In this document: piece by piece, positions 46,306 to 57,489 of the stretch
Position numbering within the stretch: the first letter of the stretch is position 1
Layout of the letters: each line of letters begins with the position of its first letter
Source of the DNA: Alentia gelatinosa
Taxonomy: Eukaryota > Annelida > Polychaeta > Phyllodocida > Polynoidae
Direction: 5' to 3'
NCBI GenBank assembly: GCA_950022655.1
Contig: OX465579.1
Location: 77,263,193-77,327,192 of the forward strand
DNA: 64,000 nucleotides
Program-made: the position numbers and the translations under genes
Notes under the pieces: model-generated
Databases searched by the model: none
Seen by the model: the letters and a program-made list of their open reading frames with translations, nothing else
Told to the model about the DNA's origin: nothing

Positions 46306-47838
46306 TAAAACTGAAAAAAGAGAAAAACAAAAAATTTAGCAAACTACCTATTAAATAACATTCAAAAGGTACATTTGTTTTCAAAAATTGTGTTCTTTGT
46401 ATGACTATTGTTCAGACTTATATTTAGAATAGATATTTTGCCCACAAACTTAATATGATGGCTGTAAGAACAAAAATATTACCAAAATCAGATTTTTGCC
46501 AAAAATGTCAAAAAAAGATTTCCTCAAAATGATTTATTTTTTTCATCACACCATAGAATATAACCGTCTTCAGTATTCCAGGTGATTTTATCCAAGGTTT
46601 GTCCAAGTCTTATAGTTCAGGTATGGTTTTGAAAAATCATGCATCACGTCCGACATGAAAATAAACCACTATAGGTAGTAGCTCAATCTCATAATCATTT
46701 CAATTTTCGTTTAGATATGGAGTACAATAGGCAAACATTAAGAAAAATCAAAACAGATGATCCTAACCCTCATTTTCATACTTGTTATGAGATGAAACCA
46801 AACTGGGCGTCACGTCCGACATATATATATCGGACATGACGGCGGCTACAAAAATGCATGAAAAAAATATATTTACATGTGGACTTTCTTCACTTTTTCT
46901 CCCTAGACTTATGAAATGACACTTGGTGCACATAATGAACAACTTTCGTTATTGTATTCTTGTAATTTAATCTCATTCAAACATAGTTCCTAGTCAATTC
47001 GATGAAAATACTTCACCCATATCACGTCCGTGATGGCTATTACCACATGATAGGTGTACAACCTGAGTCCAGATACTAAACAGTCTTTTAAACATACATT
47101 TTGTCATTGGGAATAGATCGTAATATATATATATTCTGCACCTCTTTGCACATTTTCTCATAGATCAATCAAAAGAAGAATTTCCATGTCGGACGTGATA
47201 TGTCTAAACAAATTTTTTTGAAAAATTCACAAAGACATATACCCCCAACCCTTCCAGTAGTGGCCATGTTAGGAACTCATCAATCTACTCTTTTATTCAA
47301 ACCACAAACTTTCAGTAAATACTTGTCAACTTTTCAAGAAAATGGATTCTACAGAATCACAAACTCCAAGTTATCACTATTAACACAGAAAATCATGTCC
47401 AGGATGGAAAAATAATGCTAGCATCGAAGAAATCTGGACTACTCACATGAGCTGGATGTCTCCTCAAGCCGCTGAACCGCTGGAGTGGAGGCGCATGCAC
47501 AGTTAAAAGGGATAACATCCGGTTCTTGTGATCAGCTTTCCCGCCTTCGATTGATCTCTCGGACGTGATAAATATCACGGACGTGATTCCTTCAAAATTA
47601 CTTTCCCTGTTCTCGCATAGTGAAGGCACTTTGGAAGCATTTTATTACACTTACACTACGGACCCTATGGCCACATTATTCAGTACTTTTTGTACCAAGT
47701 TAGCACCAATATGGAGAAGTGGAGAGTGCTAAATGCAACTCATCACATCCATGATATCAATTGTGTAAAATCGATTTTTTTTTTGTAATTCGGCTGGGGA
47801 AAAAAACCTGTTGCAGTTGGCCTAAAATCATATACATA

Positions 47839-48652
47839 CAGTAAAACCCCTCTTCCGGGACACCCCGCTTAAGGGGACACCCCGCTTCAGGGGACAATTT
47901 GCTCGGAACGGAAATTTTTCCCTCTATTAAGTGTTTATTTTAACCCCGCTTAAGGGGACACCCCGCTTAAGGGGGACACCCCGCTTTAGGGGACAGTTTT
48001 TCGGTACAGAAATGCTTAAAAACCCCGCTTAAGGGGACAGTTTTGAGGGACATCATATCAAAAACTCTGAAAGTCCTTCTGGTGCGGGCCCAGGCGGCCG
48101 GAGTGTGTTTTTCAGGGTATTCTCTAGAGGCTCTAGGCGGGCTACAGTGAGTGAATGTTAATACCAGTGATTTTCGCACCTGCTGAAGGTGTCAGGTAAG
48201 AGACCCGTTAGCAGTGAGCGGTTCAGGGCGGGCTGGGGGCTTTGAAGGTGTGGTATTCAGTGAGCCGTCGGGGCTCTGGGCGGCTCACGGTCGTAGAGCT
48301 GCTGACTTCGGGGGGAGGGGGGCGGGGGTGGGGGTACATTGAACGGGGGTGTACAAAGGAGGGTGTACAAAGGAGCAAATTTCACAAGGGAGGCATATCC
48401 ATCTTCAACCTCTTTTATCTATTTATTTCTAATTTTTTTGTACATTTATATTCATTTATATTGTATAATTTATATTTATTTGCTTATTTATTAATGAACC
48501 TTTTAACCTTATAACCATCGTTTCCTTCATTTATGTAGGTATTCTCTATTGTATAACCACTGGCATACTCAAAACCCCGCTTAAGGGGACACCCCGCTTA
48601 AGGGGACACTTGGCCCGGAACGGAGGGTGTCCCCTTAAGAGGGGTTTTACTG
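47839..48652. mobile_element. Pogo-like element nested in the 4.7-kb element
   Basis: CAGTAAAACCCCTCTTCC at the left and AAGAGGGGTTTTACTG at the right, with TA on both sides. Multiple CCCCGCTTAAGGGGACA copies near each end are clear subterminal repeats. The middle is T-rich with a short GC-rich part. No transposase frame. Confidence 0.8.
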
Positions 48653-49815
48653 TATGTGAAAAATTGATGTATGTCCAGAGTTTTAAGTGCATCTTTGGGA
48701 AGTATACCATTAAAATATATTGTCATCAGGCTATGCCAAATATAACCTATAGCATTTGCTGAAAAAGCACACTTTTCATTGAAACACACCTAAAAAATTT
48801 GCGGAGCCTTAGAAATAAGGGAAAATACTACTAAACAACAGCCAATTTACATAACTTTTATTAATAGTTTCCACAAAAGAAATAGTGCTAAACTTTAGAA
48901 ATATCAAAAGGACATGCACTTTTTTGCTAATTTCTCACTTTGAAAGTCCACAGATTAAAAAGAAATGCAGATAGACCAATAAAAGTAATGATTTTCTGAA
49001 AGGGCAGGGTGTTTTCTTTGCACAGAAAAAAAAAAATTAAAAAAATTCATTTATAATGAAATTATAGCCCATTAACCCCCCAAAAGTATGATTTTCACCA
49101 AAAGTACATTTTCTGGTGGAATGACCCATATACCAAGATTACTCAACCAAGACCGCAACTAGAACCTTAAAATCAGCCGCCCATGAATAGAATGTTGCAG
49201 GTTGTATTGCTAAATCGGGCTAGGATTCTCACACCTAAAGTTTGAACAGTGGGTGTGATTACAGGAGCGTTGTTTTTGGACAGATTGGACTGTTAGAACA
49301 ATTAAAGGCATTGTATCAACTATCAAAACTTTATATTTGATAATTGTTTTGGTTTTAATTTTGCAGAAAGATAAGCACATGATAGCTAGGCCTGCCAATG
49401 TATTAATGTAGAACTCAATTTCAGTGATCCTATGTTATCCATGCTATATCTAAAGTATTATTGATAAGGCAATATGCATGTATGACATACCAGATTTGTG
49501 CTGGAATACGGTACCATAGAATAAGATGCGATCATTTTTATTTCTCTGGAAATAGTGTAGGCCGTTATCATGAACATATTATTCTCATACACTCAAGTGT
49601 TCCAGTGGTAAAAAATAGGTTGCCAGGTGAATGTTTGGCTTCAGCTGTGGCATAACTAAGCAGATAAAGTGCGACACCAGCCAGTGGAAAAAGGCCTTTT
49701 TGTGACGATGTTTCTTGAGGTGTCGCGGTGGTGGAGCACCAAAAAACGTACACCAGACACCGCACGGCTATATCTTGTGACATAGAAGATACAACATATC
49801 CCGACACTGCGCAAT

Positions 49816-50690
49816 GGAGCCTATATGCACCATTGCGCAGATTCACTGGAGATAGGGGGGCGATGCCTTGGTCGCCGACCAGCCGGCCTCCCGTCGCCGA
49901 TAGTGGAACAGCAGTGGAGCTATTGCACTGATCATCGGCACCCGAACTCCACATAATCGGCACCCAATCTCCACTGATTTCTGCATGGTTCTTGATACAT
50001 TCTCTCACTGGTCGCCCTACCATCGGCGATTCAGAGCAGATATCTCTGATCTTGACCAGGGAAGAATGGCTTGAGATGACATTCGAAAAATCAAATATGG
50101 TTGGGACCCGCAATCGGCAAAAATGAAATTCATTGTACAATTTTAGAACCATAGTATCCAACAGGGCCTAAACATTCATAACATCAAGGCATATCTTTAT
50201 TTACCAAATTTATTTTTTTTCAAATTCAGAAACAGTCAATTTTCAGCAAGGTAAGCAAATAATCACCCAAATGGGTGGATTCAGGTCATAAAATAGAAAA
50301 AAAAATTGGGGAAAAAATCAATGGAAATAGCTGAAATTGACCGACCTGCCCCCTATAGCGACTGAATGGGGAACTCCGTTGTTGCGCATAATGTGGACAA
50401 TGTCCACCAGAAGGCGTGACAGTCGGGCCAGATCGTGGGGATATCCGCGGTCACGGTAATGGAGCAGCAGTGACTGGAGTGGAGTAGTGGCTGTGGCAAG
50501 GTGGAGACAAGGTGCCGATTGAGAAGAGATTGGCAAAAGAACAGTGGAGCGCTAATGGAGCAGGACCATACATGTGATGCTGCTCCATTAGTGCCAATCA
50601 TGGGAAGAACAACTCTGGTGGAGATTTGGTGGAGAATGGTTGGAGATCGGGTGGAGAACAAGGATTGGCGCAATGGAGCATAGGCTTAAG
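49816..50690. mobile_element. Element with GCCTATRYNCCATTGCGC ends
   Basis: Left GCCTATATGCACCATTGCGC; right end, reverse-complemented, GCCTATGCTCCATTGCGCC. The interior is rich in GTGGAG/CTCCAC and ATCGGC/GCCGAT words in both orientations. Just upstream (49730-49810) is a piece related to the interior of element A at 10800-10880. The stretch 49132-49700 shows no gene I can support. Confidence 0.55.
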
Positions 50691-50717
50691 ATGTAACAAG
50701 ATACACCAAGACATACC

Positions 50718-50859
50718 TGTCAGATCCGTTGTAGAACTCTCCAGGATTGAAGGTAGAATAAAAGACTTCCGGTTTACAATGTAATGGCGGGCATCTCACG
50801 TTTCTGTCTGTAAAATTCTATCGCCTCCGCTAAAGGTATAAGCGGCGGCAGATATGACA
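50718..50859 (+). repeat. 5' LTR
   Basis: 142 bp, TG...CA ends, almost identical to the 3' LTR; preceded by ATACC. Confidence 0.92.
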
Positions 50860-51665
50860 ATGGCGACGAGGATTTACTTCTGAAATGTTGGGGAAGGTGG
50901 AGAACTATGTGGTTTGACTACATCGACCCCTCCACATAGAAGAAATCGAACTTTGGTAAGCATGACGCAGGGGGGAAAAAAAGTGCCCACTACGAAGAAA
51001 CAGTGGATGTTTTGAGACGGCCCCCGATAAGACGCGGAACGATGGCGGTGCGTTCCTGTGTACTGTGAGTACATATATGGGTTCATAATGCAGAGAAACA
51101 CGTTGTAATGACCCCTACAAGACATGGAAACTGTTGGGAAGGTGTGTACAACTTGAATCCAGTCTACAGGAGGAACCAGCTGCTCTGTTGTTTCTGAGTA
51201 GATGTCTGTACTACACAGACTGGTGAATTTGAAACTGACTGTTCTGTGACTATAGTGTTTACATCCTGAGGGGAAGTAAAGCCAAGTCATCAATGCTGCA
51301 TATATGAGTGTCAGAAACAAGAACCGCAAGTACTGACATGAACTGCCATGTGAACTGACTGATTCAGAGATAGACTGTAGAGTATACCACACATATTGAA
51401 CTTTGTCTATGGTACTGAATCTGTGCTATATTATTGAACTATTGACTCAACTGTGCCTAGGCCTGTGGTATTGTTGAACTATGAATTGTGATTTACTACT
51501 GTGTACTTTGCAAGTACCTGTGTCTGTTTTATTTTCAGTGACTCTGATTTATTGGCCTAGGTGTGAGATACATTGAGAGCTAGTTTATGTGAGATATAGT
51601 ATCATCAGTTTTGAGGTGTTCCTACTGTGTGTGATTTATTGTGTGGTGGACTACAGATCTAAATC

Positions 51666-52002
51666 ATGGCAGAGTTGATGGATATTAGGAGCATGAAGCC
51701 GTTTGATGTTTCTGGTGATGCCTCAACCGTGTCGCTGAGATGGCAGGCCTACATGGTAGAGTTCAATGCGTTTGCTGACAGCAAGGGGTTATTCATTGAC
51801 CCTGAGAGATGACAGCAAAGCACAGAGGAGAGCCCTATTATTGTATACTGCTGGGGCTGAGGTGAGAGAGATCTTTGCCACACTGCCCAACACCCGGGAC
51901 GCGAAGGGCTGGGCAGAAGCTGTCGCTGCCCTGAAGGCAAATTTTGTTGTGCCCACCAACAAAACCTACCAGAGACATATGTTCCGGAAGGCACAATTAT
52001 AA
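51666..52002 (+). pseudogene. gag remnant of the Ty3/gypsy element
   Basis: Starts MAELMDIRSMKPFDVSGD, reaches a stop near 51810 because of a frameshift, and continues in another frame with LLYTAGAEVREIFATL and NKTYQRHMFRKAQ. The nucleocapsid zinc-knuckle part expected next is not seen; sequence passes straight to the protease region. Confidence 0.8.
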
Positions 52003-52029
52003 TTTCTGTGAGAAGGTGGCAAAGCCTAA

Positions 52030-53635
52030 AGGTGAAATGATTGCTGTTGATATTGGTGGTGTATCTGTTGATTTGTCACTGATTCTGGAAGTGTCTGTAA
52101 CATCATTGTGGGAACAGTGTAAGAAACAGAAAATTTTATGTAAGTGTAAGCCAACAAAAAAGAAGCTGTTCACTTACACGTAAAGTGAGCCGCTAGAGGT
52201 TGCAGGTTGTTTTATTGCTGAAGCATGTGTGGGGGACCGCAAGATTGCAACAGGGTTTGTAGTCGTTGAGAGCGACGGGGCACCACCTCTGGGGAGGGAG
52301 TCTTCTGAAAAATTGGGAGTTCTGAAAATTGGAGTAGGGGTGAATAAAGTTGACAGTAGTCTGGGGAGTATGCAAGACCTCAGGGAAAGGGTTAGACTTG
52401 AGAATAAAGATGTTCTGAGTGGCCTTGGTAAGTGGAAAGGGGAACCAGTCAGCTTAAAGATAGACCCTACTGTGAAACCCGGAGCTCAGCCCTTGAGACG
52501 TATGCCATTCGGTTTGCGGGAAAAGGTTGAGGAGAAGATTCAGAGTTTCATTGACCAAGACATCATTGAGCCTGTAGAAGAGGCAACTAGGTGGGTAAGT
52601 CCTGTTGTAATAGCCCCAAAGACTGATGGTGACGTAAGGCTATGTGTAGATATGAGGCATGTGAACAAAGCTGTTCTTAGGGAACGACAGCCCATCCCTA
52701 CAATAGATGAGGCCCTACAAGACATGACAGAGAGTAGAGTGTTCTCTACGGTAGATCTGAAGTGTGGGTACCACCAGATAGAATTAGACAAAGAGGCTAG
52801 GGACCTGACAACATTTGTGACTCATACTGGTTTGTACAGGTACTAGCGACTTCGTCGCATCGTCACAGAGTCTATGGAGTCGTATCCCCCCTCCCTTAGT
52901 CTGTTCAAGGTACGTTCCCTGCACTATGTGGTGCCCCCTACTGTTAATACCTGGAACTATCATTTAGTTACAGACCAACATTTCATGTGACACCGATTTT
53001 ACCGACTACGAGGTAAGGAGATCAGGGAATTAGAGTTCAAAAATATGTTTACAGTATGGCAAGAAGTACAATCTCAGGATAGAAGTACATCTGTGTAGAG
53101 AAATTAAAAAAAGAATAGCTGGTTTAAGTTTAGTACTACACGAGAATCTCACACTCGTGACCCTTCAGTCTCCACACCCAGGTTTGGTTCCTTATGTCTC
53201 TATGTATGGGAGCAACTTCAAGCGGATTCGACGGAATTCTACCGTTTTAAATATAGTAGGTAACAAGCGAATGCCCTTTTGCATAAGTGCAGCAAGTGAA
53301 ATGTACCAAGGCATAGTTAGGAATGTCCTGCAGGGAATTCCAGGCGTAGTTAACATTTCAGATGACTCAGTTGTGCATACTGTTGACATAGCTACTCACT
53401 ATGAGACGCTGACAAAGGTATTCAGTAGACTAAGGGAACACAGACTGACTGCGAACCCTGACAAGACTGAACTGTTTGTGATGGAAATGACATTCATGGG
53501 ACACCGACTGACCCAGACAGGCATACATCCTGCAAAGGAAAAGGTGAAAGCCATTCTGGAGGCAAATGAGCCTGAAACAGTAACTGAGATGAGGAGTTTT
53601 CTCGGTTCTCGGTTTTCTCGGTTGACAGCTTAGTG
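52030..53635 (+). pseudogene. pol remnant: protease region and reverse transcriptase, interrupted
   Basis: The protease segment MIAVDIGGVSVDL lacks a visible D-S/T-G triplet and meets a stop near 52181. The RT runs from about 52380: KIDPTVKPGAQPLRRMPF, ARWVSP-type block, DVRLCVDMRHVNKAV, FSTVDLKCGYHQIELD, then breaks at 52843. RT resumes at about 53263 with RMPFCISAASEMYQ and the catalytic box NISDDSVVH, and runs to the MRSFLGS connection region, where it breaks again near 53610. Confidence 0.85.
52844..53262. mobile_element. TAGCGACTTCGTCG element, copy 2, inserted in the RT
   Basis: Homologous to 36756-37180. It splits the RT inside the LYRY/KRMPF block, so the insertion point is fixed to within a few bases; target duplication is at most 2 bp. 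Confidence 0.75.
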
Positions 53636-54224
53636 TTGCGACCACGAGTGATTCTCTGCTCGGATTCGGTCTCAGATTTGGCGCAAGTTCATCTGTATTC
53701 TCACACATCATTGGTTGCCCAATTCTGTATGGTCTGTGTTCATTGGGCCTTCAGAATGCACCTTTTGGCTGCGCGTCATGCTGCCTGGCAACCCGGCCAC
53801 ACTGACCTGGTTTCATGCGGTCTCTCCTGATTGGGAGGGAAGGTGGGTTGCTGGTGGGCTATGTCCCCGCCGGGTCGGCCGCGGTGTATGTGTGTCACTC
53901 AGTCTCACATGACCAGGCTTGAAAACAGGGGCCTGTTTCAGAAATTTATACTATTTTAGTATATATTTCTTTTGGCTGTTGTTTCACGCTGGAATGTCTC
54001 ATGGTTTCGATAGTAACTTCAATCTCATCAGGCTTTTTAGCTGTATTATTTCCAGGGTTGCCATTCATGATTTCTTTGAATGAATCAGCATTTTTTTATG
54101 GTGTCTTTTAGACACTTATTTTGTTTTATCGAGTGTGGTTACTTCCACTCGTTTTTTAGTACCGAGATTATTTTATGGCAGGGAATCTTTGTTGTCTGGC
54201 TGAGGAATCGGGATCAATCAATGT
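53610..54224. other. Unassigned insert sequence between the pol break and the Penelope-like element
   Basis: Not gypsy coding and without a recognisable ORF. A GC-rich part near 53755-53890 precedes T-rich sequence. Possibly the terminal (pLTR-like) part of the Penelope-like insertion; I cannot show this. Confidence 0.4.
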
Positions 54225-55756
54225 TGGGAACTCCTTCGAGGAAATCGGGGGGCTGATTTCCGTAAATCGGGCCCCAATATCCCCGAAATTTTTTTTGACG
54301 TGCCATTGTTGATGTCCTTCAGCCGTATCGGTTGTCCTTTGTGTTCAGACCCCACGGGGACTGACTTTTTAGGTGATGTATCCAGTTGAACTCTATCTTA
54401 TTCCTGAGGTACTTCGCCCTGTCGCTGTCTGGATGTTTATATATGAAATCCAATACGTGGATTTGTACATCCTCACACCCATTATGGTTGCAGTTGTTGA
54501 AGTGTATCAGCACTTCGTTTTTGTTGATCCCCTTGGAGATATTGTGGAGATGTTCATACAGTCTCTTTTCTTTTAGTTTGGCCTACATACTGTATGCCAC
54601 ATTTTTTGCATTCTATGCAGTATATGATGTTGGAGCTGTTACATGTAACATTCCACATTGTGTTGTGTTCTTTGCCTGTTTTGTGGGAGGTTATCTTCCC
54701 TCCCGTACAAATTTTTGTACAGTATTTGCAATTTTTCTTTTTGCAAATATTTTTTGTCACGTTTTCTGCCTTTCACCTTTCTTTTTCGCCCTTGTCTGGG
54801 TGACAGTCTAGTTTTGCCCTAACTAGGTTGTCTTTTAGATTTTTTGGTCTAAGGAATCCCCTCACTAGTTTGATTCTGTAGATTTCTTTCGTAGTGTTTG
54901 ATCTACCTAGGAGTTCCCAGTTTCTGGTTACTATTTCGCCCAACTGATTGTTACCCGGTCTGTGGGTTGATATCAAGAAGGTTCTACTTTCGGTGTCCTC
55001 CTCTTTTTTTCTTGTAGAGAGGATGTCCTTTCGTTTCAGCTGGTCTACCTTTTTCTTGCTTTCCTGCAAGATTTCTGCTGGGTACCCTTTGCTCAAAAAC
55101 TGTTGAAGTTTTTGGTTTGAGTGAGTTTCGTAGTCCTCAGTTTTGCTGCAAATTCGCTTTATGCATAGCAACTGGGAGTATGGAAGACTCTTTTTGTGGC
55201 CGGCGGGTGTGCCGAATCATATCTGAGGTACATGTTTGCGTCCGTCAGTTTACAGTACATGTAGGTGTACAGTTTCCCATTGTCAATTTTCACTTTGGTG
55301 TCTAGGAATGCTATTGCATTCTTCGAGCACTCATTAGTGAATTTTATGGAGTGATGTGACAAGTTTAGGTGGTTTCTCCATGTTCCCATACACAGAAAAT
55401 GTTGTCTATGTATCTCCACCATATACTCGGCTGGAGTTTGTGGGATGTGAGTAGCTTCTCCTCTATATGTTCCATAAAGAGGTTTGCGTAGGATGGTGCT
55501 AGTCCGAGGCCCATCGCGGTGCCCCTCTTCTGGAGGAAGTGTTCTCCATCAAACACCATGTTGTTCATTTTCAGGACCATTTCCAACATTTTTACTAGGG
55601 ATTTGTTTGTAGGCTTTATATCGCCTTTGCGTTTCTCCTCCAGTTTGTTGGCTATCACCTTTATTCCCTCATCATTTGGATATTGGTGTACAGGGAGCTC
55701 ACGTCGGGGCCCGATTTACGGAAATTGGCGCCCCGATTTCCTCGAAGGAGTTCCCA
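54225..55756 (-). mobile_element. Penelope-like element (RT plus GIY-YIG), 5'-truncated and frameshifted
   Basis: Reverse-strand order: KRGTAMGLGLAPSYANLFM and RYIDNIFCVWEHGE (RT; second Asp of the box replaced by Asn) at 55658-55365; ECSKNAIAFLDTKVKI and a basic linker to 54773; then CKYCTKICTGGKITS and IIYCIECKKCGIQYVGQTKR, the CCHH-like and GIY-YIG endonuclease region, at 54760-54554, running on to about 54319. The two-domain layout is specific to Penelope-like elements. Inverted arms (GGGAACTCCTTCGAGGAAAT at 54225 and its complement ending 55755) bound it. Inserted in the Ty3/gypsy pol. Confidence 0.88.
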
Positions 55757-56340
55757 TCATTTTTATGTAGATGCTAAGACTATTGTGGTTGCAGATGCAA
55801 ACCCAGTAGGGTTAGGCCGTGCTGGTGCAGGTTAAAGGGAAGAAGAAAAAAAGGTCATCAGGTCTGCCAGCAGAGCGCTAACCGGTGTCGAGAGGAGATA
55901 CTCTCAGACAGAGAAGGAAACATTGGCTCTTATGTGGGCATGCGAGACATTTCATTCATATGCCTATGGTTTGGAGTTTGAGCTCCATACGGATCACAAG
56001 CCCCTTGAGGTGATTTACTCACCGAGGTGGAAGCCATGTGCACGAATCAAGTGTTGGGTGCTTCAAATGCAGGCCTACAAGTTTAAAGTGGTATACATAC
56101 CAGGTAAGACAAACATAGCAGACCCATTGTCAAGACTGTTGATAGACAAGACTCAGCGACCGACTGTCAAAAACAATGAGACGGAGAGCTATGTGCAGTT
56201 TGTAGCAGTGAACGCTACACCAAAGGCCATGACTACTCGTGAAGTAGAGAGAGAATCTGCAGAGGATGATGAACTGACCGATGTGAGGAGACACACAGCA
56301 GATGGGATGACTGCCCAAACAAGATGTATGCGGCAGTAAG
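55757..56340 (+). pseudogene. pol remnant: RNase H of the Ty3/gypsy element
   Basis: Resumes with VVADANPVGLG, has a stop at about 55833-55835, then ETLALMWACETFHSYAYG, TDHKPLEVIYSPR and VVYIPGKTNIADPLSR. Ends at a stop near 56338-56340. Confidence 0.85.
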
Positions 56341-56379
56341 TTCAGAGCTTTGTGCGATAGGGTAGGTGGTACTGTGTGG

Positions 56380-56880
56380 TACCCGCCTAGTCATACCCTA
56401 GAACCTCAGGCCAAGGGTGTTTGCCTTAGCGCACGAAGGACACCTTGGGATTGTAGGGACTAAGCAAAACAAAGGTCATACCGGTCATAGTAGATTACTA
56501 CAACAGATTCTATGAATACAAAATCATGAGGTCAACCACTGCCGAGGACACCAAGAAGGCACTGGAGTGGATATTTGAGACTCATGGTCTGCCAGAAATG
56601 TTGTTATCTGGCAACGGACTGCAGTTTGTGTCGGAAGCCTTTTGCAGACTACATGAAAGAATGTGGCACCAGATATCACAAAGTAACGCCAAGATGGCCA
56701 CAAGCAAATGGGGACAGAACCAAACACTTGAGAAGCGAACGCATATCGCCCATGCCACCGGGAAGGATTGGAAACGAGAAACCCTTAGATACGTTAGTGT
56801 GTAGCGTGCGATCCCACACGCAACAACTGGGAAAAGCCCAAGGTACCAGAACTGCGACAGGATGTAGTTGATGATGGTCT
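56380..56880 (+). pseudogene. pol remnant: integrase fragments
   Basis: Short pieces in two frames: LEWIFETHGLPEMLLS followed by GNGLQF, where the catalytic Asp is Gly; then KECGTRYHKVTPRWPQANG in another frame. Most of the zinc-binding and central core is deleted. Confidence 0.75.
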
Positions 56881-56940
56881 TATGATGATGTTCGATTACA
56901 ATGAAAACTTAAGAACTGTATTAAAAAAAAGGAAAAGTGA

Positions 56941-57082
56941 TGTCAGATCCATTGTAGAACTCTCCAGGATTGAAGGTAGAATAAAAGACTTCCGGTTTAC
57001 AATCTAATGGCGGGCGTCTCGCGTTTCTGGCTGTAAAATTCTATCGCCTCCGCTAAAGGTATAAGCGGCGGCAGATCCGACA
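56941..57082 (+). repeat. 3' LTR
   Basis: 142 bp, preceded by a polypurine tract and followed by ATACC. Confidence 0.92.
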
Positions 57083-57489
57083 ATACCACGGCAAATCCTT
57101 TAATCAGGGCCTTTCGCACTAGTATTTTAGTGCAGACTGTATAAATGAAGCTCTAATATCTCGGTTAGGACCAATCATGATGATGATAATAGATAAAGAT
57201 AGAAAAATAATAATGATATTAAACAGATATTGATAACAACTACAATGATAATTACTGTACATCAACCTTTTATTAACTAAGACTCAATAATGCACAACTC
57301 GGAGAAAAATGAAAAAAATAAATGTTAGGTAGGCTACAATTTATACAACTAAAATTATATCACTACCAATACCATACATAAGATACAGGAAAAAGTTTAG
57401 TAAACAGATTCTCTAGTTTTCCTTAGCAGCTGACTTGGAATCTTAAATTGCTCCTTAGAATCTTGTTATCTAGACTGATCCATAGGTTC

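Larger units (their letters stand above)
44407..49127. mobile_element. 4.7-kb TIR element with dispersed CGGACGTGA motif
   Basis: Perfect 31-bp terminal inverted repeats begin GGGTCATTCCACCAGA (44407-44437 and 49097-49127), flanked by ATAT on both sides (44403-44406, 49128-49131). No ORF resembling a transposase, so it looks non-autonomous. It holds a 3-unit tandem block of about 370 bp (44959-46000), 11 exact CGGACGTGA or TCACGTCCG copies, and nested elements at 46125-46305 and 47839-48652. Superfamily not recognised. Confidence 0.8.
50718..57082 (+). mobile_element. Ty3/gypsy LTR retrotransposon, full length but broken (Mag-like)
   Basis: LTRs of 142 bp at 50718-50859 and 56941-57082, each TGTCAG...GACA, differ at a handful of positions. 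ATACC flanks both ends as a 5-bp target duplication. A TGG-starting primer site (TGGCGACGAGGAT) follows the 5' LTR, and a polypurine tract (AAAAAAAAGGAAAAGTGA) precedes the 3' LTR. The interior reads gag, protease region, RT, RNase H, then integrase pieces. It is inactive: frameshifts, deletions, and two insertions (52844-53262 and about 53610-55756). Confidence 0.92.

Noticed and set aside
49568..50161. 197-codon reverse frame
   Set aside because: Spans two unrelated repeat pieces; no recognisable domain.
50874..51392. 172-codon reverse frame
   Set aside because: Antisense to the leader region of the Ty3/gypsy element.
54386..54811. 141-codon forward frame with hydrophobic stretches
   Set aside because: Shadow of the Penelope-like GIY-YIG region on the other strand.
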